A DNA stretch of 64,000 nt from Actinoplanes nipponensis (lineage in GTDB: Bacteria; Actinomycetota; Actinomycetes; Mycobacteriales; Micromonosporaceae): positions 85,787 through 149,786 of the forward strand of contig NZ_BOMQ01000052.1 in the NCBI RefSeq assembly GCF_016862275.1, given 5' to 3'. The position numbers and the translations under genes were made by a program. Of the stretch, positions 17,499-25,373 are shown piece after piece. Positions within the stretch are counted from its first letter, which is position 1. Every line of letters begins with the position of its first letter. Under the pieces are notes generated by a model. It was not told where the DNA came from. It was given only the letters and a program-made list of their open reading frames with translations, and searched no databases.

Positions 17499-18548
17499 AT
17501 GGCTATCAACGAGGACAAGCTGAACGAGTTCATCGGCCGGTTCGTCGGCGACCTGGGCGCCACCGTCGCCGCCGGCAACGTGGTGATCGGCCACCGGCTC
17601 GGCTTCTACCGGGCGCTCGCCGCGGGGCCCCTGACCCCCGGGGAGCTGGCCGCGCGCACCGGCACCGACGAGCGGTACGTCACCGAGTGGCTGCGCGGGC
17701 AGGCCGCCGGCGGCTACGTCGACCGCGACGACGACCGGTACGGGCTCAGCGAGGAGCAGGCGTTCGCGCTGGCCGACCCGGACGGCCCGCTGTACGCCCC
17801 GGGCGCCTTCCTGCTCGCCCTCGGCGCCCTGCGCGCCGAGCCCCGGATCACCGAGGCCTTCCGCACCGGCGCCGGGCTGAGCTGGGGCGAGCAGGACGCG
17901 GACGTGTTCATCGGCTGCGAGCAGTTCTTCCGCCCGGGCTACATCGCCAACCTGGTGCCGAGCTGGATCCCGGCGCTGCCCGGCACGGACGCGAAGCTGC
18001 GGGCCGGGGCGCGGATCGCCGACGTGGGCTGCGGGCTGGGCGCCTCGTCGGTGCTGATGGCCGCGGCGTACCCGCGCTCGACCGTGCACGCCTGCGACTA
18101 CCACGAGGGCTCGATCGAGCTGGCCCGCAAGCGCGCGGTGGACGCCGGCGTCGCCGACCGGGTGAGCTTCGAGGCGGCGGGCGCGCAGCAGTTCAGCGGC
18201 GACGGCTACGACCTGGTGACCACCTTCGACTGCCTGCACGACATGGGCGACCCGCTGGGCGCGGCCCGGCACATCCGCGAGGCCCTGGCCCCGGACGGCG
18301 CCTGGATGATCGTCGAGCCGGCCGCCGGCGACGCGGTCGCGGACAACATGAACCCGGTCGGCCGCGTCTACTACGGCTTCTCCACGTTCCTGTGCGTGCC
18401 GAGCGCGCTGTCCCAGCCCGGCGGTTACGCCCTGGGCGCCCAGGCGGGCGAGGCGGCGATCCGGCAGCTGGTCACCGACGCGGGCTTCACCCGGTTCCGC
18501 CGGTCCAGCCAGACGCCGTTCAACAACGTCTACGAGGTCCGCCGCTAG
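17499..18548 (+). CDS. Class I SAM-dependent methyltransferase with N-terminal winged helix (Rv2258c-like)
   Basis: 349 aa. The N-terminal ~100 residues form a winged-helix dimerisation region (GELAARTGTDERYVTEWLRG), followed by a Rossmann methyltransferase with motif I IADVGCGLGASSVLMA (173-188), an acidic D in HACDYHEGS and a post-motif CLHDMGDP. The layout resembles Mycobacterium Rv2258c. The acceptor is unknown; the divergent neighbour, a hydrolase-glycosyltransferase, suggests a shared small-molecule tailoring role. The short upstream gap contains GTTGC and GCAAC arms 9 bp apart, a weak operator candidate. Its stop overlaps the next gene's stop as CTAG. Confidence 0.83.
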   Translation: MAINEDKLNEFIGRFVGDLGATVAAGNVVIGHRLGFYRALAAGPLTPGELAARTGTDERYVTEWLRGQAAGGYVDRDDDRYGLSEEQAFALADPDGPLYAPGAFLLALGALRAEPRITEAFRTGAGLSWGEQDADVFIGCEQFFRPGYIANLVPSWIPALPGTDAKLRAGARIADVGCGLGASSVLMAAAYPRSTVHACDYHEGSIELARKRAVDAGVADRVSFEAAGAQQFSGDGYDLVTTFDCLHDMGDPLGAARHIREALAPDGAWMIVEPAAGDAVADNMNPVGRVYYGFSTFLCVPSALSQPGGYALGAQAGEAAIRQLVTDAGFTRFRRSSQTPFNNVYEVRR

Positions 18549-19543
18549 CGGCGGCCCTGCCCCTGGACCAGGTCGTCGATGGCGGTCTGGGTGGAGGCCA
18601 GCGCCTGCATCGCGGTGTCGATCTCCTGGATGCTGCGGACCGCGTCGCTGGTCTGCGCCCGGATGCCGTCCACCTGCAGCGAGATGTTCTCGGTGGCCCG
18701 GCCGGTCTCGGTGGCCAGCTCCTTGACCTCGTGGGCGACCACGGCGAAGCCCTTGCCCATCTCGCCCGCGCGGGCCGCCTCGATGGTGGCGTTGAGGGCC
18801 AGCAGGTTGGTCTGCGAGGCGATCCCGGTGATCAGCTTGACCACCTCGCCGATCTTCACGCTGCTGGCGTCCAGGGCGGCGATCGTCTGCGCCGCGGCGG
18901 CCGACCGGGTCACCGCGGCGTCGACCGCCCGCGACAGGTCGGCGCTGACCCCGCCGAGCTGGGCGGAGGAGGCGCCCAGCTGGGCGAGCTGCTGTTCGGA
19001 GGTCTCGGCCAGGCGCTTCTCGTTGTCGATGTCGCGCAGCGCGCCGGCGACCCGCAGCGGCACCCCGCGCGCGTCGCGCCGGGTGGCGCCGGTGGCCACG
19101 AACCACCGGTACTCGCCGTTCTTGAGCTGCAGGCGGTACTCGATGTTGTACGGGGTCCGCCCGGTGCGGTCGTTGAGGTGGGCCAGGAACGCCTGCACCG
19201 TGCGCGGCGCGTCGTCCGGGTGCAGCCGCGACGCCCAGCTGCTCAGGATGTTCGGGAAGTCCCGCTCGTCGGTGAAGCCGAGCAGGTGCCGGAACTCCTG
19301 GGACCACATGAACTCGTTGTTCGGGTTCACCGGGTCGTCGGCGACCACGTCCATGTCCCACAGGCCGATGCCGGCGGCCTGGATCATCAGCTCGTAGCGC
19401 TCGATGGCGGCGGCGCTCTCCCGCCGGACCTCGGCCAGGGTCTCGCGCAGCGCCGCCGCTTCGGCCTCGGCGGGCGCGCTCCGGGCCGCCTGGTCGCCCG
19501 GGCCGGCGGCCTCCACCGTACGGATCTTGCCGCGAAACGCCAC
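18545..19543 (-). CDS. Soluble PAS + methyl-accepting-chemotaxis-type signal protein
   Basis: 332 aa with no membrane segment. Order: a short N-terminus, an Ala/Glu-rich coiled coil (about 25-55), a PAS domain with its C-terminal cap (about 55-180: LGFTDERDFPN, RLHPDDAPR, EYRLQLKNGEYRWFVA), then an MCP signalling hairpin whose tip holds TNLLALNATIEAARAGEMGKGFAVVA. The receptor half after the tip is short and lacks obvious methylation helices at the end. No CheA or CheW is nearby, so its partner is unclear. The GTG at 19543 was chosen for the GGGGG site 5 nt upstream; an upstream frame reaches 19600. Confidence 0.8.
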   Translation of the reverse strand: MAFRGKIRTVEAAGPGDQAARSAPAEAEAAALRETLAEVRRESAAAIERYELMIQAAGIGLWDMDVVADDPVNPNNEFMWSQEFRHLLGFTDERDFPNILSSWASRLHPDDAPRTVQAFLAHLNDRTGRTPYNIEYRLQLKNGEYRWFVATGATRRDARGVPLRVAGALRDIDNEKRLAETSEQQLAQLGASSAQLGGVSADLSRAVDAAVTRSAAAAQTIAALDASSVKIGEVVKLITGIASQTNLLALNATIEAARAGEMGKGFAVVAHEVKELATETGRATENISLQVDGIRAQTSDAVRSIQEIDTAMQALASTQTAIDDLVQGQGRR

Positions 19544-19657
19544 GGGAACCCCCTGCTCCGAGCGGCGCGGGCCGCGACCTGCCGATGGGCGAACTCGCAC
19601 CGACGATACGGGCTCGGCCGGCGCGCCGAGGGCGGTTCGGCGCAGCCCGGGCCCCGC

Positions 19658-22345
19658 TCAGCCGGCCCGCAGGCGCTGCCAGATCCGGTCGCGGGTGAAC
19701 GGCAGCTCGGTGAAGCGCACCCCGGTGGCGTCCCGCAGCGCGTTGGCCAGGGCCGGCGCGACCGGGTTGAACGGGCTCTCGCTCATCGACTTGGCGCCCA
19801 GCGGGCCGATCGCGTCCGCGGTGCGGGCGAGCACCACCTCGGTGTGCGGCACGTCGGCGAAGGTGGGCAGGTGGTACTGGCGGAAGGCCGCCGTGGTGAC
19901 CCGGCCGGCGGCGTCGATGTCGATGTGCTCGGCCAGCGCGGCGCCGAGCGCCTGGGCCACCCCGCCCTCGATCTGCCCGCGGGTCTGCAGCGGGTTCAGG
20001 ACGGTTCCGGCGTCGGCGCTGTGCACGCTGCGCAGGATCCGCAGCTCCCCGGTGCCCGGGTCCACCGCGACGCGGAACCACTGCACGTTGAACGCCACCG
20101 AGCGGGGGCTGCCGGCCCAGCGGCCCTCGGCCCGGACGGGCTCCGGCGACGACGCCGCCAGCTCGGCCAGGCCGAGCCGGCCGTGCGGGCGGATCACGCC
20201 GTCCGGGTCCAGCCCGGTCGCACCGGGCCCGGCCAGCTCCAGCAGCCGCTCGCGCAGGGCCCGGGCGGCGTGCAGGACGGCCCGCCCGGCGACGACCACG
20301 CCGGTGGAGGCGAACGCGCCGGTGTCGTGGCCGACCAGGTCGGTGTCGGACTGGCGGACCACGATCCGGTCCGGGGTGGTGCCGAGGGTGTCCGCGGCCA
20401 GCTGGGCGTGCACGGTGGTGCTGCCGTTGCCGAACTCGGTGGTGCCGACCGCGATCTCGTACCGGCCGTCGGGCAGCAGCGTGACCGCCGCGTCGGCGAA
20501 GTGCCCGCCGGGCGGCCCGGCCGCGATCATGGCCAGCGCCATGCCCTCGCCGGTGAGCCAGCCGGCGGGCGCCGCCTCGTCGGGCCCGGCCGGGCGCGCG
20601 GCTGCCGTCCGCACCGCGTCCAGGCACTGGTCGAGGCCGTAACTGCCGATGGTCAGGTCGTCCGCGTGGTCGCCGGGGGCGGCCAGCGGCTCGCCCGGGC
20701 GCACGATGTTGCGCTCGCGCAGCAGCACCGGGTCCAGGTCCAGTCGCCGGGCCAGCTCGTCGAGCACCGACTCGACGGCGAACGAGACCTGGCCCAGGCC
20801 GTAGCCGCGGAACGCCCCGGAGGGGACGGTGTTGGTGTAGACGGCGTACGCGTCGACCTTCTTGTTGGCGCAGCGGTAGACGGCGATCGACTCGTGGCAG
20901 CTGTGGTACATCACCGCCGGGCCGTGGTTGCCGTACGCGCCGGTGTCCGACACCACCCGCAGCGTGAGCGCGGTCAGCGTGCCGTCCCGGCGGGCCCCGG
21001 CCTTCATGGTGACGGTGAACGGGTGCCGGGTGGTCGCCGAGGTGAACTGCTCCTCGCGGGTGTACTCCAGCTTCACCGGCCGGCCGGTGCGCCGCACGGC
21101 CAGCGCCACCAGGTCCTCGACCAGCATCTCCTGCTTGCCGCCGAAGCCGCCGCCGACCCGGCCGGTGAGCACCCGGACCCGGTCCGGCGGCAGGTCGAAC
21201 AGCTCGGCCAGGGCGCGCCGGGTCAGGAACGGGGTCTGCGTGCTGGAGCGCAGGGTGAGCCGGCCGGCCTCGTCGAGCCAGCCGATCGCCCCGTGCGTCT
21301 CCAGCGCGGCGTGCTGGACCCGGGGGGTGCGGAACGTGGCCTCGTACACGACGTCGGCGCCGGCGAACCCGGCGGCGACGTCGCCCAGCTCGGCGTGCAG
21401 CTCGCCCACCACGTTGTCGGCCGCGCGGGCGATGCGGTGCCCGGTGATTTTGTCGCCGTGCACGGCCGGCGCGCCGGGCCGCATGGCGGCCTCCGGGTCG
21501 AGGACGGCCGGCAGCACCTCGTAGGTGACCCGCAGGCGCCGGCAGCCCTCCTCGGCGGCGGCCTCGGTCTCGGCGACCACGGCGGCGACCCGCTGGCCGG
21601 CGTGCCGGACCACGTCGTCGAGCACCCGGGTGTCCGCCGGGTCCTCGTCGGCGTGCTCGTGGCGGGCGGTGGAGAAGTACCGCGGCGGCGCGTCGCGGTG
21701 GGTCAGCACCGCCGTCACCCCCGGCACGGCCAGCGCGGCGGCGGTGTCGACGGCGGTGATCCGGGCGTGCGCGTGCGGCGAGCGCAGCACCTTCAGGTGC
21801 AGCAGGCCGGGCACGTCCACGTCGAAGGTGTAGCGGGCGGCGCCGGTGACGACCTGCGGGCCGGCGGGCGCGCCGAGGCCGGCGCCGACGGCCGGACCGT
21901 CCCCCGGCTCGGCCACCGTGCGGACGCCGTGGACGGCGTCGGCGATCGCCCGGTAGCCGGTGCAGCGGCACAGGTTGCCCTTGAGCGCGCGCGGCAGGTC
22001 GGCCAGCTCCGCCTCGTCCAGCGCGGCGGTCGTCATGATCATGCCGGCGGTGCAGAAGCCGCACTGGAAGCCCTGGGCGTCCAGGAAGCGCTGCTGGACC
22101 GGGTGCAGCCCGTCCGGCGGCGCCAGGCCCTCGATCGTGGTGACCTGCCGGCCCTGGGCCCGGAAGGCGGGGTAGACGCAGCTGTGCACCGGCCGGCCGT
22201 CGACGTGCACGGTGCAGGCGCCGCAGTCGCCGCTGTCGCAGCCCTTCTTGACGCCGAAGCAGCCCTCCTCGCGCAGGTAGGTGCGCAGGCACTGGCCCGG
22301 GCGCGGCGGCCGGTCGTGGTCGGCGCCGTTGATCCGGACGGTCAT
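19658..22345 (-). CDS. Molybdenum hydroxylase: fused 2Fe-2S and molybdopterin subunits (xanthine dehydrogenase family)
   Basis: 895 aa fusion of a CoxS/XdhC-type iron-sulfur subunit to a CoxL/XdhB-type molybdenum subunit. The first cluster uses C36, C41, C44 and C56 (CDSGDCGAC), the second C95, C98, C126 and C128 (CGFC and CRC). The Mo domains start near 160 and include GGGFGGKQE, AFRGYGLGQ, and the active-site Glu in GAKSMSES near the C-terminus. Electrons would pass from the substrate at Mo through the clusters to the FAD subunit encoded just upstream (ATGA overlap). The substrate (purine, aldehyde or N-heterocycle) cannot be read from sequence. No XdhC-type maturation gene is adjacent. Confidence 0.88.
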   Translation of the reverse strand: MTVRINGADHDRPPRPGQCLRTYLREEGCFGVKKGCDSGDCGACTVHVDGRPVHSCVYPAFRAQGRQVTTIEGLAPPDGLHPVQQRFLDAQGFQCGFCTAGMIMTTAALDEAELADLPRALKGNLCRCTGYRAIADAVHGVRTVAEPGDGPAVGAGLGAPAGPQVVTGAARYTFDVDVPGLLHLKVLRSPHAHARITAVDTAAALAVPGVTAVLTHRDAPPRYFSTARHEHADEDPADTRVLDDVVRHAGQRVAAVVAETEAAAEEGCRRLRVTYEVLPAVLDPEAAMRPGAPAVHGDKITGHRIARAADNVVGELHAELGDVAAGFAGADVVYEATFRTPRVQHAALETHGAIGWLDEAGRLTLRSSTQTPFLTRRALAELFDLPPDRVRVLTGRVGGGFGGKQEMLVEDLVALAVRRTGRPVKLEYTREEQFTSATTRHPFTVTMKAGARRDGTLTALTLRVVSDTGAYGNHGPAVMYHSCHESIAVYRCANKKVDAYAVYTNTVPSGAFRGYGLGQVSFAVESVLDELARRLDLDPVLLRERNIVRPGEPLAAPGDHADDLTIGSYGLDQCLDAVRTAAARPAGPDEAAPAGWLTGEGMALAMIAAGPPGGHFADAAVTLLPDGRYEIAVGTTEFGNGSTTVHAQLAADTLGTTPDRIVVRQSDTDLVGHDTGAFASTGVVVAGRAVLHAARALRERLLELAGPGATGLDPDGVIRPHGRLGLAELAASSPEPVRAEGRWAGSPRSVAFNVQWFRVAVDPGTGELRILRSVHSADAGTVLNPLQTRGQIEGGVAQALGAALAEHIDIDAAGRVTTAAFRQYHLPTFADVPHTEVVLARTADAIGPLGAKSMSESPFNPVAPALANALRDATGVRFTELPFTRDRIWQRLRAG

Positions 22346-23145
22346 CGGGCCAGCTCCGCCCGGATCTCCTCGGCGTACCGGGCGGTCAGGTGCCGGCGCC
22401 AGGCCGGCAGGCCGTGCACGTCGTCCACATAGGCGTCGCCGGGGACGGTGTCGCGCAGGGCGGCGGCCAGCTCGGCGGCCGCCGGGACCCCGGCGAACCG
22501 CAGCTGGAACGGGCGCACCGTCGCGGCGGTCACGGTCAGCACCAGCCCCGCGCCGGCCCGGCGGCCGATCAGCAGCACCGCGGACCGCCCGTGGGTGAAC
22601 AGGGAGCCCTGCCGGAACGCCGTACGGCCGGTGAGCGCGGCGGCGGGCAGGGTGATCGAGCGCAGCAGCTCCCCGGGGGCCAGCGCGGTGCGGCCGTCGC
22701 CGGTGACGAGGTCCACCACGCCGAGCCGCCGTTCGCCGGCCGGGGCGAGCAGCAGGCACTCGCCGTCCAGCGCCGCGGTCAGGGCGATCATCGGTCCGGC
22801 GGGCAGCGCGGCGCAGAGGTTGCCGCCGACGGTCGCCACGTTCCAGATCTTGGCGGAGGCCAGGAAGGCCCGGCAGCAGGCGGTGGCCAGCTCGTGGAAG
22901 GCCGTGAAGCGCGGCGCCCCGGCGTAGCCGGCGAGCTCGGCGACGGTGCAGGTCGCCGCGATCTCCAGGCCGTGCTCGTGCGCGGTGACGGGTGTCCAGC
23001 CGGCGGCGGCCAGGTCGAGCAGCCGGGTGACGCCGGTCTGCGGCTCGGCGAACAGGCCGGTGCCCCCGCCCAGCCAGGCGTCGCCCGGGCGCCACTGGCC
23101 CACCGTGGCCGGGCTGACCACCTCGACGACGGTGTGCAGATCCAC
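22342..23145 (-). CDS. FAD-binding subunit of the molybdenum hydroxylase
   Basis: 267 aa, CoxM/XdhA-type. The two FAD motifs are recognisable as WLGGGTGLFAE (about 24-34) and ATVGGNLCAALPAGPM (about 105-120), with the CO-dehydrogenase flavoprotein C-terminal domain following. It accepts electrons from the fused FeS-Mo chain and passes them to NAD or another acceptor. It is the first gene of the pair: its stop overlaps the next ATG. The GTG start follows GGGGGA. It is divergent from an APC permease with a 198-bp gap, where a possible shared promoter region lies. Confidence 0.86.
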   Translation of the reverse strand: MDLHTVVEVVSPATVGQWRPGDAWLGGGTGLFAEPQTGVTRLLDLAAAGWTPVTAHEHGLEIAATCTVAELAGYAGAPRFTAFHELATACCRAFLASAKIWNVATVGGNLCAALPAGPMIALTAALDGECLLLAPAGERRLGVVDLVTGDGRTALAPGELLRSITLPAAALTGRTAFRQGSLFTHGRSAVLLIGRRAGAGLVLTVTAATVRPFQLRFAGVPAAAELAAALRDTVPGDAYVDDVHGLPAWRRHLTARYAEEIRAELAR

Positions 23146-23343
23146 GTCCGGTCCCCCTGTTCCGATACCGTCCCCGACCAGGAACGCTACGGTACGCGCG
23201 GTGTGTTTCGGATGCGCGAACCGTTATCCTCACCGGTCATACGGAGATCGACGGCGGGACAGATGCAGCCGCCGCGCCCCGTCCACCGGGCGTTCACCTC
23301 CGCGGGGTGGAATGCGGACCGTGGATCCTCGGAGGACGAGCAG

Positions 23344-24558
23344 ATGGAGCTGACCCGGCGGCTGGGCGTCACCGACGCGGTGGTGGTCGGGCTGAGCGCG
23401 ATGATCGGCGCCGGGGTGTTCGCCGCCTTCGCGCCGGCCGCGGCGGTCGCCGGGGGCTGGCTGCTGGTCGCGCTGGCGGTGGCGGCGCTGGTCGCGTACT
23501 GCAACGCGGTGTCCTCGGCCCGGCTCGCGGCGGTCTACCCCTCGTCCGGCGGCACCTACGTGTACGGGCGCGAGCGGCTCGGCGACCTGTGGGGCTTCCT
23601 GGCCGGCTGGGGCTTCGTCATCGGCAAGACCGCCTCGTGCGCGGCGATGGCCCTGACCTTCGGCGCGTACGTCGCCCCGGGCCATGAGCGGCTGCTCGCC
23701 GTCCTGGCCGTCGCCGCGCTGACCGGGCTGAACCTGGCCGGGGTGCAGAAGTCGGCGCTGGCCGCCCGGATCCTGGTCGCCGCGGTGATCGTCGTGCTGC
23801 TCGCGGTGGTCGCCGCGGGCTCCACCGCCGGCCTGGCCCACCTGGGCAGCGGCCCGCGGGTGTCGCCGTGGGGCGTGCTGCAGGGCGCCGGCCTGCTGTT
23901 CTTCGCCTTCGCCGGGTACGCCCGCATCGCCACCCTGGGCGAGGAGGTCCGCGACCCGGCCCGCACCATCCCCCGCGCCGTCCCGATCGCCCTGACCGCC
24001 ACCCTGGTCCTGTACGCCGCGGTGGCGCTCACCCTGCTCGGCACCCTGGGCCCGGCCCGGCTCGCCGCCACCACGGCGCCGCTGGCCGAGGTGGGCCCGC
24101 CGTGGCTGGCCCCGGTCGTGCGGGCGGGCGCCGCGGTGGCGGCGCTCGGGTCGCTGCTGGCGCTGATCCTGGGCGTCTCGCGGACGACGTTCGCGATGGC
24201 CCGCGACCGCAACCTGCCCGGGGTGCTGGACGCCGTCAGCGCCCGGACCCGGGTGCCGCACCGGGCGGAGGCCGCCGTCGGCGTCGCGGTGGCCGTGCTG
24301 GTGCTGCTGGTGGACCTGCGGGGCGCGATCGGCTTCTCGTCGTTCGGCGTGCTCGGGTACTACGCGATCGCCAACGCCTCGGCCCTGACCCTGCGCCGCG
24401 ACGAGGGCGCGCCGTGGCGGGCGGTCCCGGTGGTCGGGCTGGCCGGCTGCCTGCTGCTGGCCGCGACCCTGCCGCTGCCCTCGGTCGTCTCCGGGCTGGC
24501 GGTCTTCGCGCTCGGCGTCGCCGCGTGGTGGCTGCGGCGGCGCGCGGCGCGGCGGTAG
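23344..24558 (+). CDS. APC-superfamily amino acid/amine permease
   Basis: 404 aa polytopic membrane protein with about 12 hydrophobic helices. The first helix carries the unwound substrate motif SAMIGAGVFAAFAPA, and helix 6 the typical FFAFAGYARIATLGEEVRDPARTIPRA. It should import an amino acid, polyamine or purine-like compound using a cation gradient. ATG follows GGAGG by 8 nt. It is divergent from the molybdenum hydroxylase genes, so the transported compound could feed that enzyme; this is inference from position only. Confidence 0.85.
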   Translation: MELTRRLGVTDAVVVGLSAMIGAGVFAAFAPAAAVAGGWLLVALAVAALVAYCNAVSSARLAAVYPSSGGTYVYGRERLGDLWGFLAGWGFVIGKTASCAAMALTFGAYVAPGHERLLAVLAVAALTGLNLAGVQKSALAARILVAAVIVVLLAVVAAGSTAGLAHLGSGPRVSPWGVLQGAGLLFFAFAGYARIATLGEEVRDPARTIPRAVPIALTATLVLYAAVALTLLGTLGPARLAATTAPLAEVGPPWLAPVVRAGAAVAALGSLLALILGVSRTTFAMARDRNLPGVLDAVSARTRVPHRAEAAVGVAVAVLVLLVDLRGAIGFSSFGVLGYYAIANASALTLRRDEGAPWRAVPVVGLAGCLLLAATLPLPSVVSGLAVFALGVAAWWLRRRAARR

Positions 24559-24678
24559 GGCGGTTCCGGTCGCCGCTCGCGGTCCTGCCATGTGGGCAGG
24601 TCTTTCCTCCGCGTCCCGCGGCGGAGGACTGTCGTGGGGTGGCCGCGGGTGCTCACGCTGTGTCTCATGGGGGCCGAC

Positions 24679-25368
24679 ATGACGGGAAACGCACGGATCC
24701 TGGTCGTCGACGACCAGCCGACCATCGTGGACCTGCTGGCGACGGTCCTGACCGGGCACGGCTTCGCGGTGGACACCGCCGGCACCGCGGCGCAGGCCGT
24801 GGCCAAGGCCGCCGAGCAGCGGCCGGACCTGGTCCTGCTGGACGTGTCGCTGCCCGACGGCGACGGCATGGACGTGCGCCGGCGCCTGGGCGCCGAGGGC
24901 GACGACACCGGGGTGGTCTTCCTGTCCGCCCGGGACACCCGCGACGACCTGGTCGCCGAGCTGGCCTACGGCGGCGAGGACTGGATCACCAAGCCGTTCG
25001 ACGTCGAGGTGCTGCTGGCCCGCGTGCACGCCGTGCTGCGGCGGCTGGCCGACGCGCCCGGCAACCGGGTGCTGCGCTACGCCGACGTCGAGCTCGACCA
25101 GGAGACCGGGGAGGTGCAGCGGGCCGGCGAGCCGGTGGCGCTGCCGCCGCGCGAGCGGGAGCTGCTGCGCCAGTTGCTGCGCGACCCGGGCCGGGTGCTC
25201 TCGCACCGGCGGATCCTGGCCGAGGTCGGCGCGGACGACCCGGACGGCGGCCCGGAGGCCGTCGACCGCCTGGTCGGGTCGCTGCGCCGGGAGCTGGAGC
25301 GGCTCGGCCCGCCGCTGATCGTGACCCACCCGGGCTTCGGGTACGCGTTGCGCGCCGCCCTGCCCTGA
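24679..25368 (+). CDS. OmpR-family response regulator
   Basis: 229 aa. Receiver domain with D11-D12, phosphoacceptor D55 (LLDVSLPDGDG), S82 in the switch position and K104 (TKPFD), then a winged-helix DNA-binding domain (about 135-229; GRVLSHRRILAEVG). One unusual point is AYGGEDWITKP, where most receivers have GADDYITKP. The ATG at 24679 follows GGGGG by 5 nt; another in-frame ATG is 12 bp upstream. No sensor kinase is adjacent; the convergent neighbour is a GGDEF protein with its stop 6 bp away. Confidence 0.88.
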   Translation: MTGNARILVVDDQPTIVDLLATVLTGHGFAVDTAGTAAQAVAKAAEQRPDLVLLDVSLPDGDGMDVRRRLGAEGDDTGVVFLSARDTRDDLVAELAYGGEDWITKPFDVEVLLARVHAVLRRLADAPGNRVLRYADVELDQETGEVQRAGEPVALPPRERELLRQLLRDPGRVLSHRRILAEVGADDPDGGPEAVDRLVGSLRRELERLGPPLIVTHPGFGYALRAALP

Positions 25369-25373
25369 GCTGG

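Noticed and set aside
15324..22292. A 2,322-codon open frame on the minus strand
   Set aside because: It runs through the hydrolase-glycosyltransferase, then antisense to the methyltransferase and through other genes in the wrong frame. Only the first 700 codons from 17426 match known families; the rest reflects scarcity of stop codons at high GC.
17417..22432. A 1,671-codon plus-strand frame across the methyltransferase and molybdenum hydroxylase
   Set aside because: Its translation is low-complexity and out of frame with the methyltransferase; both real genes are well supported in other frames.
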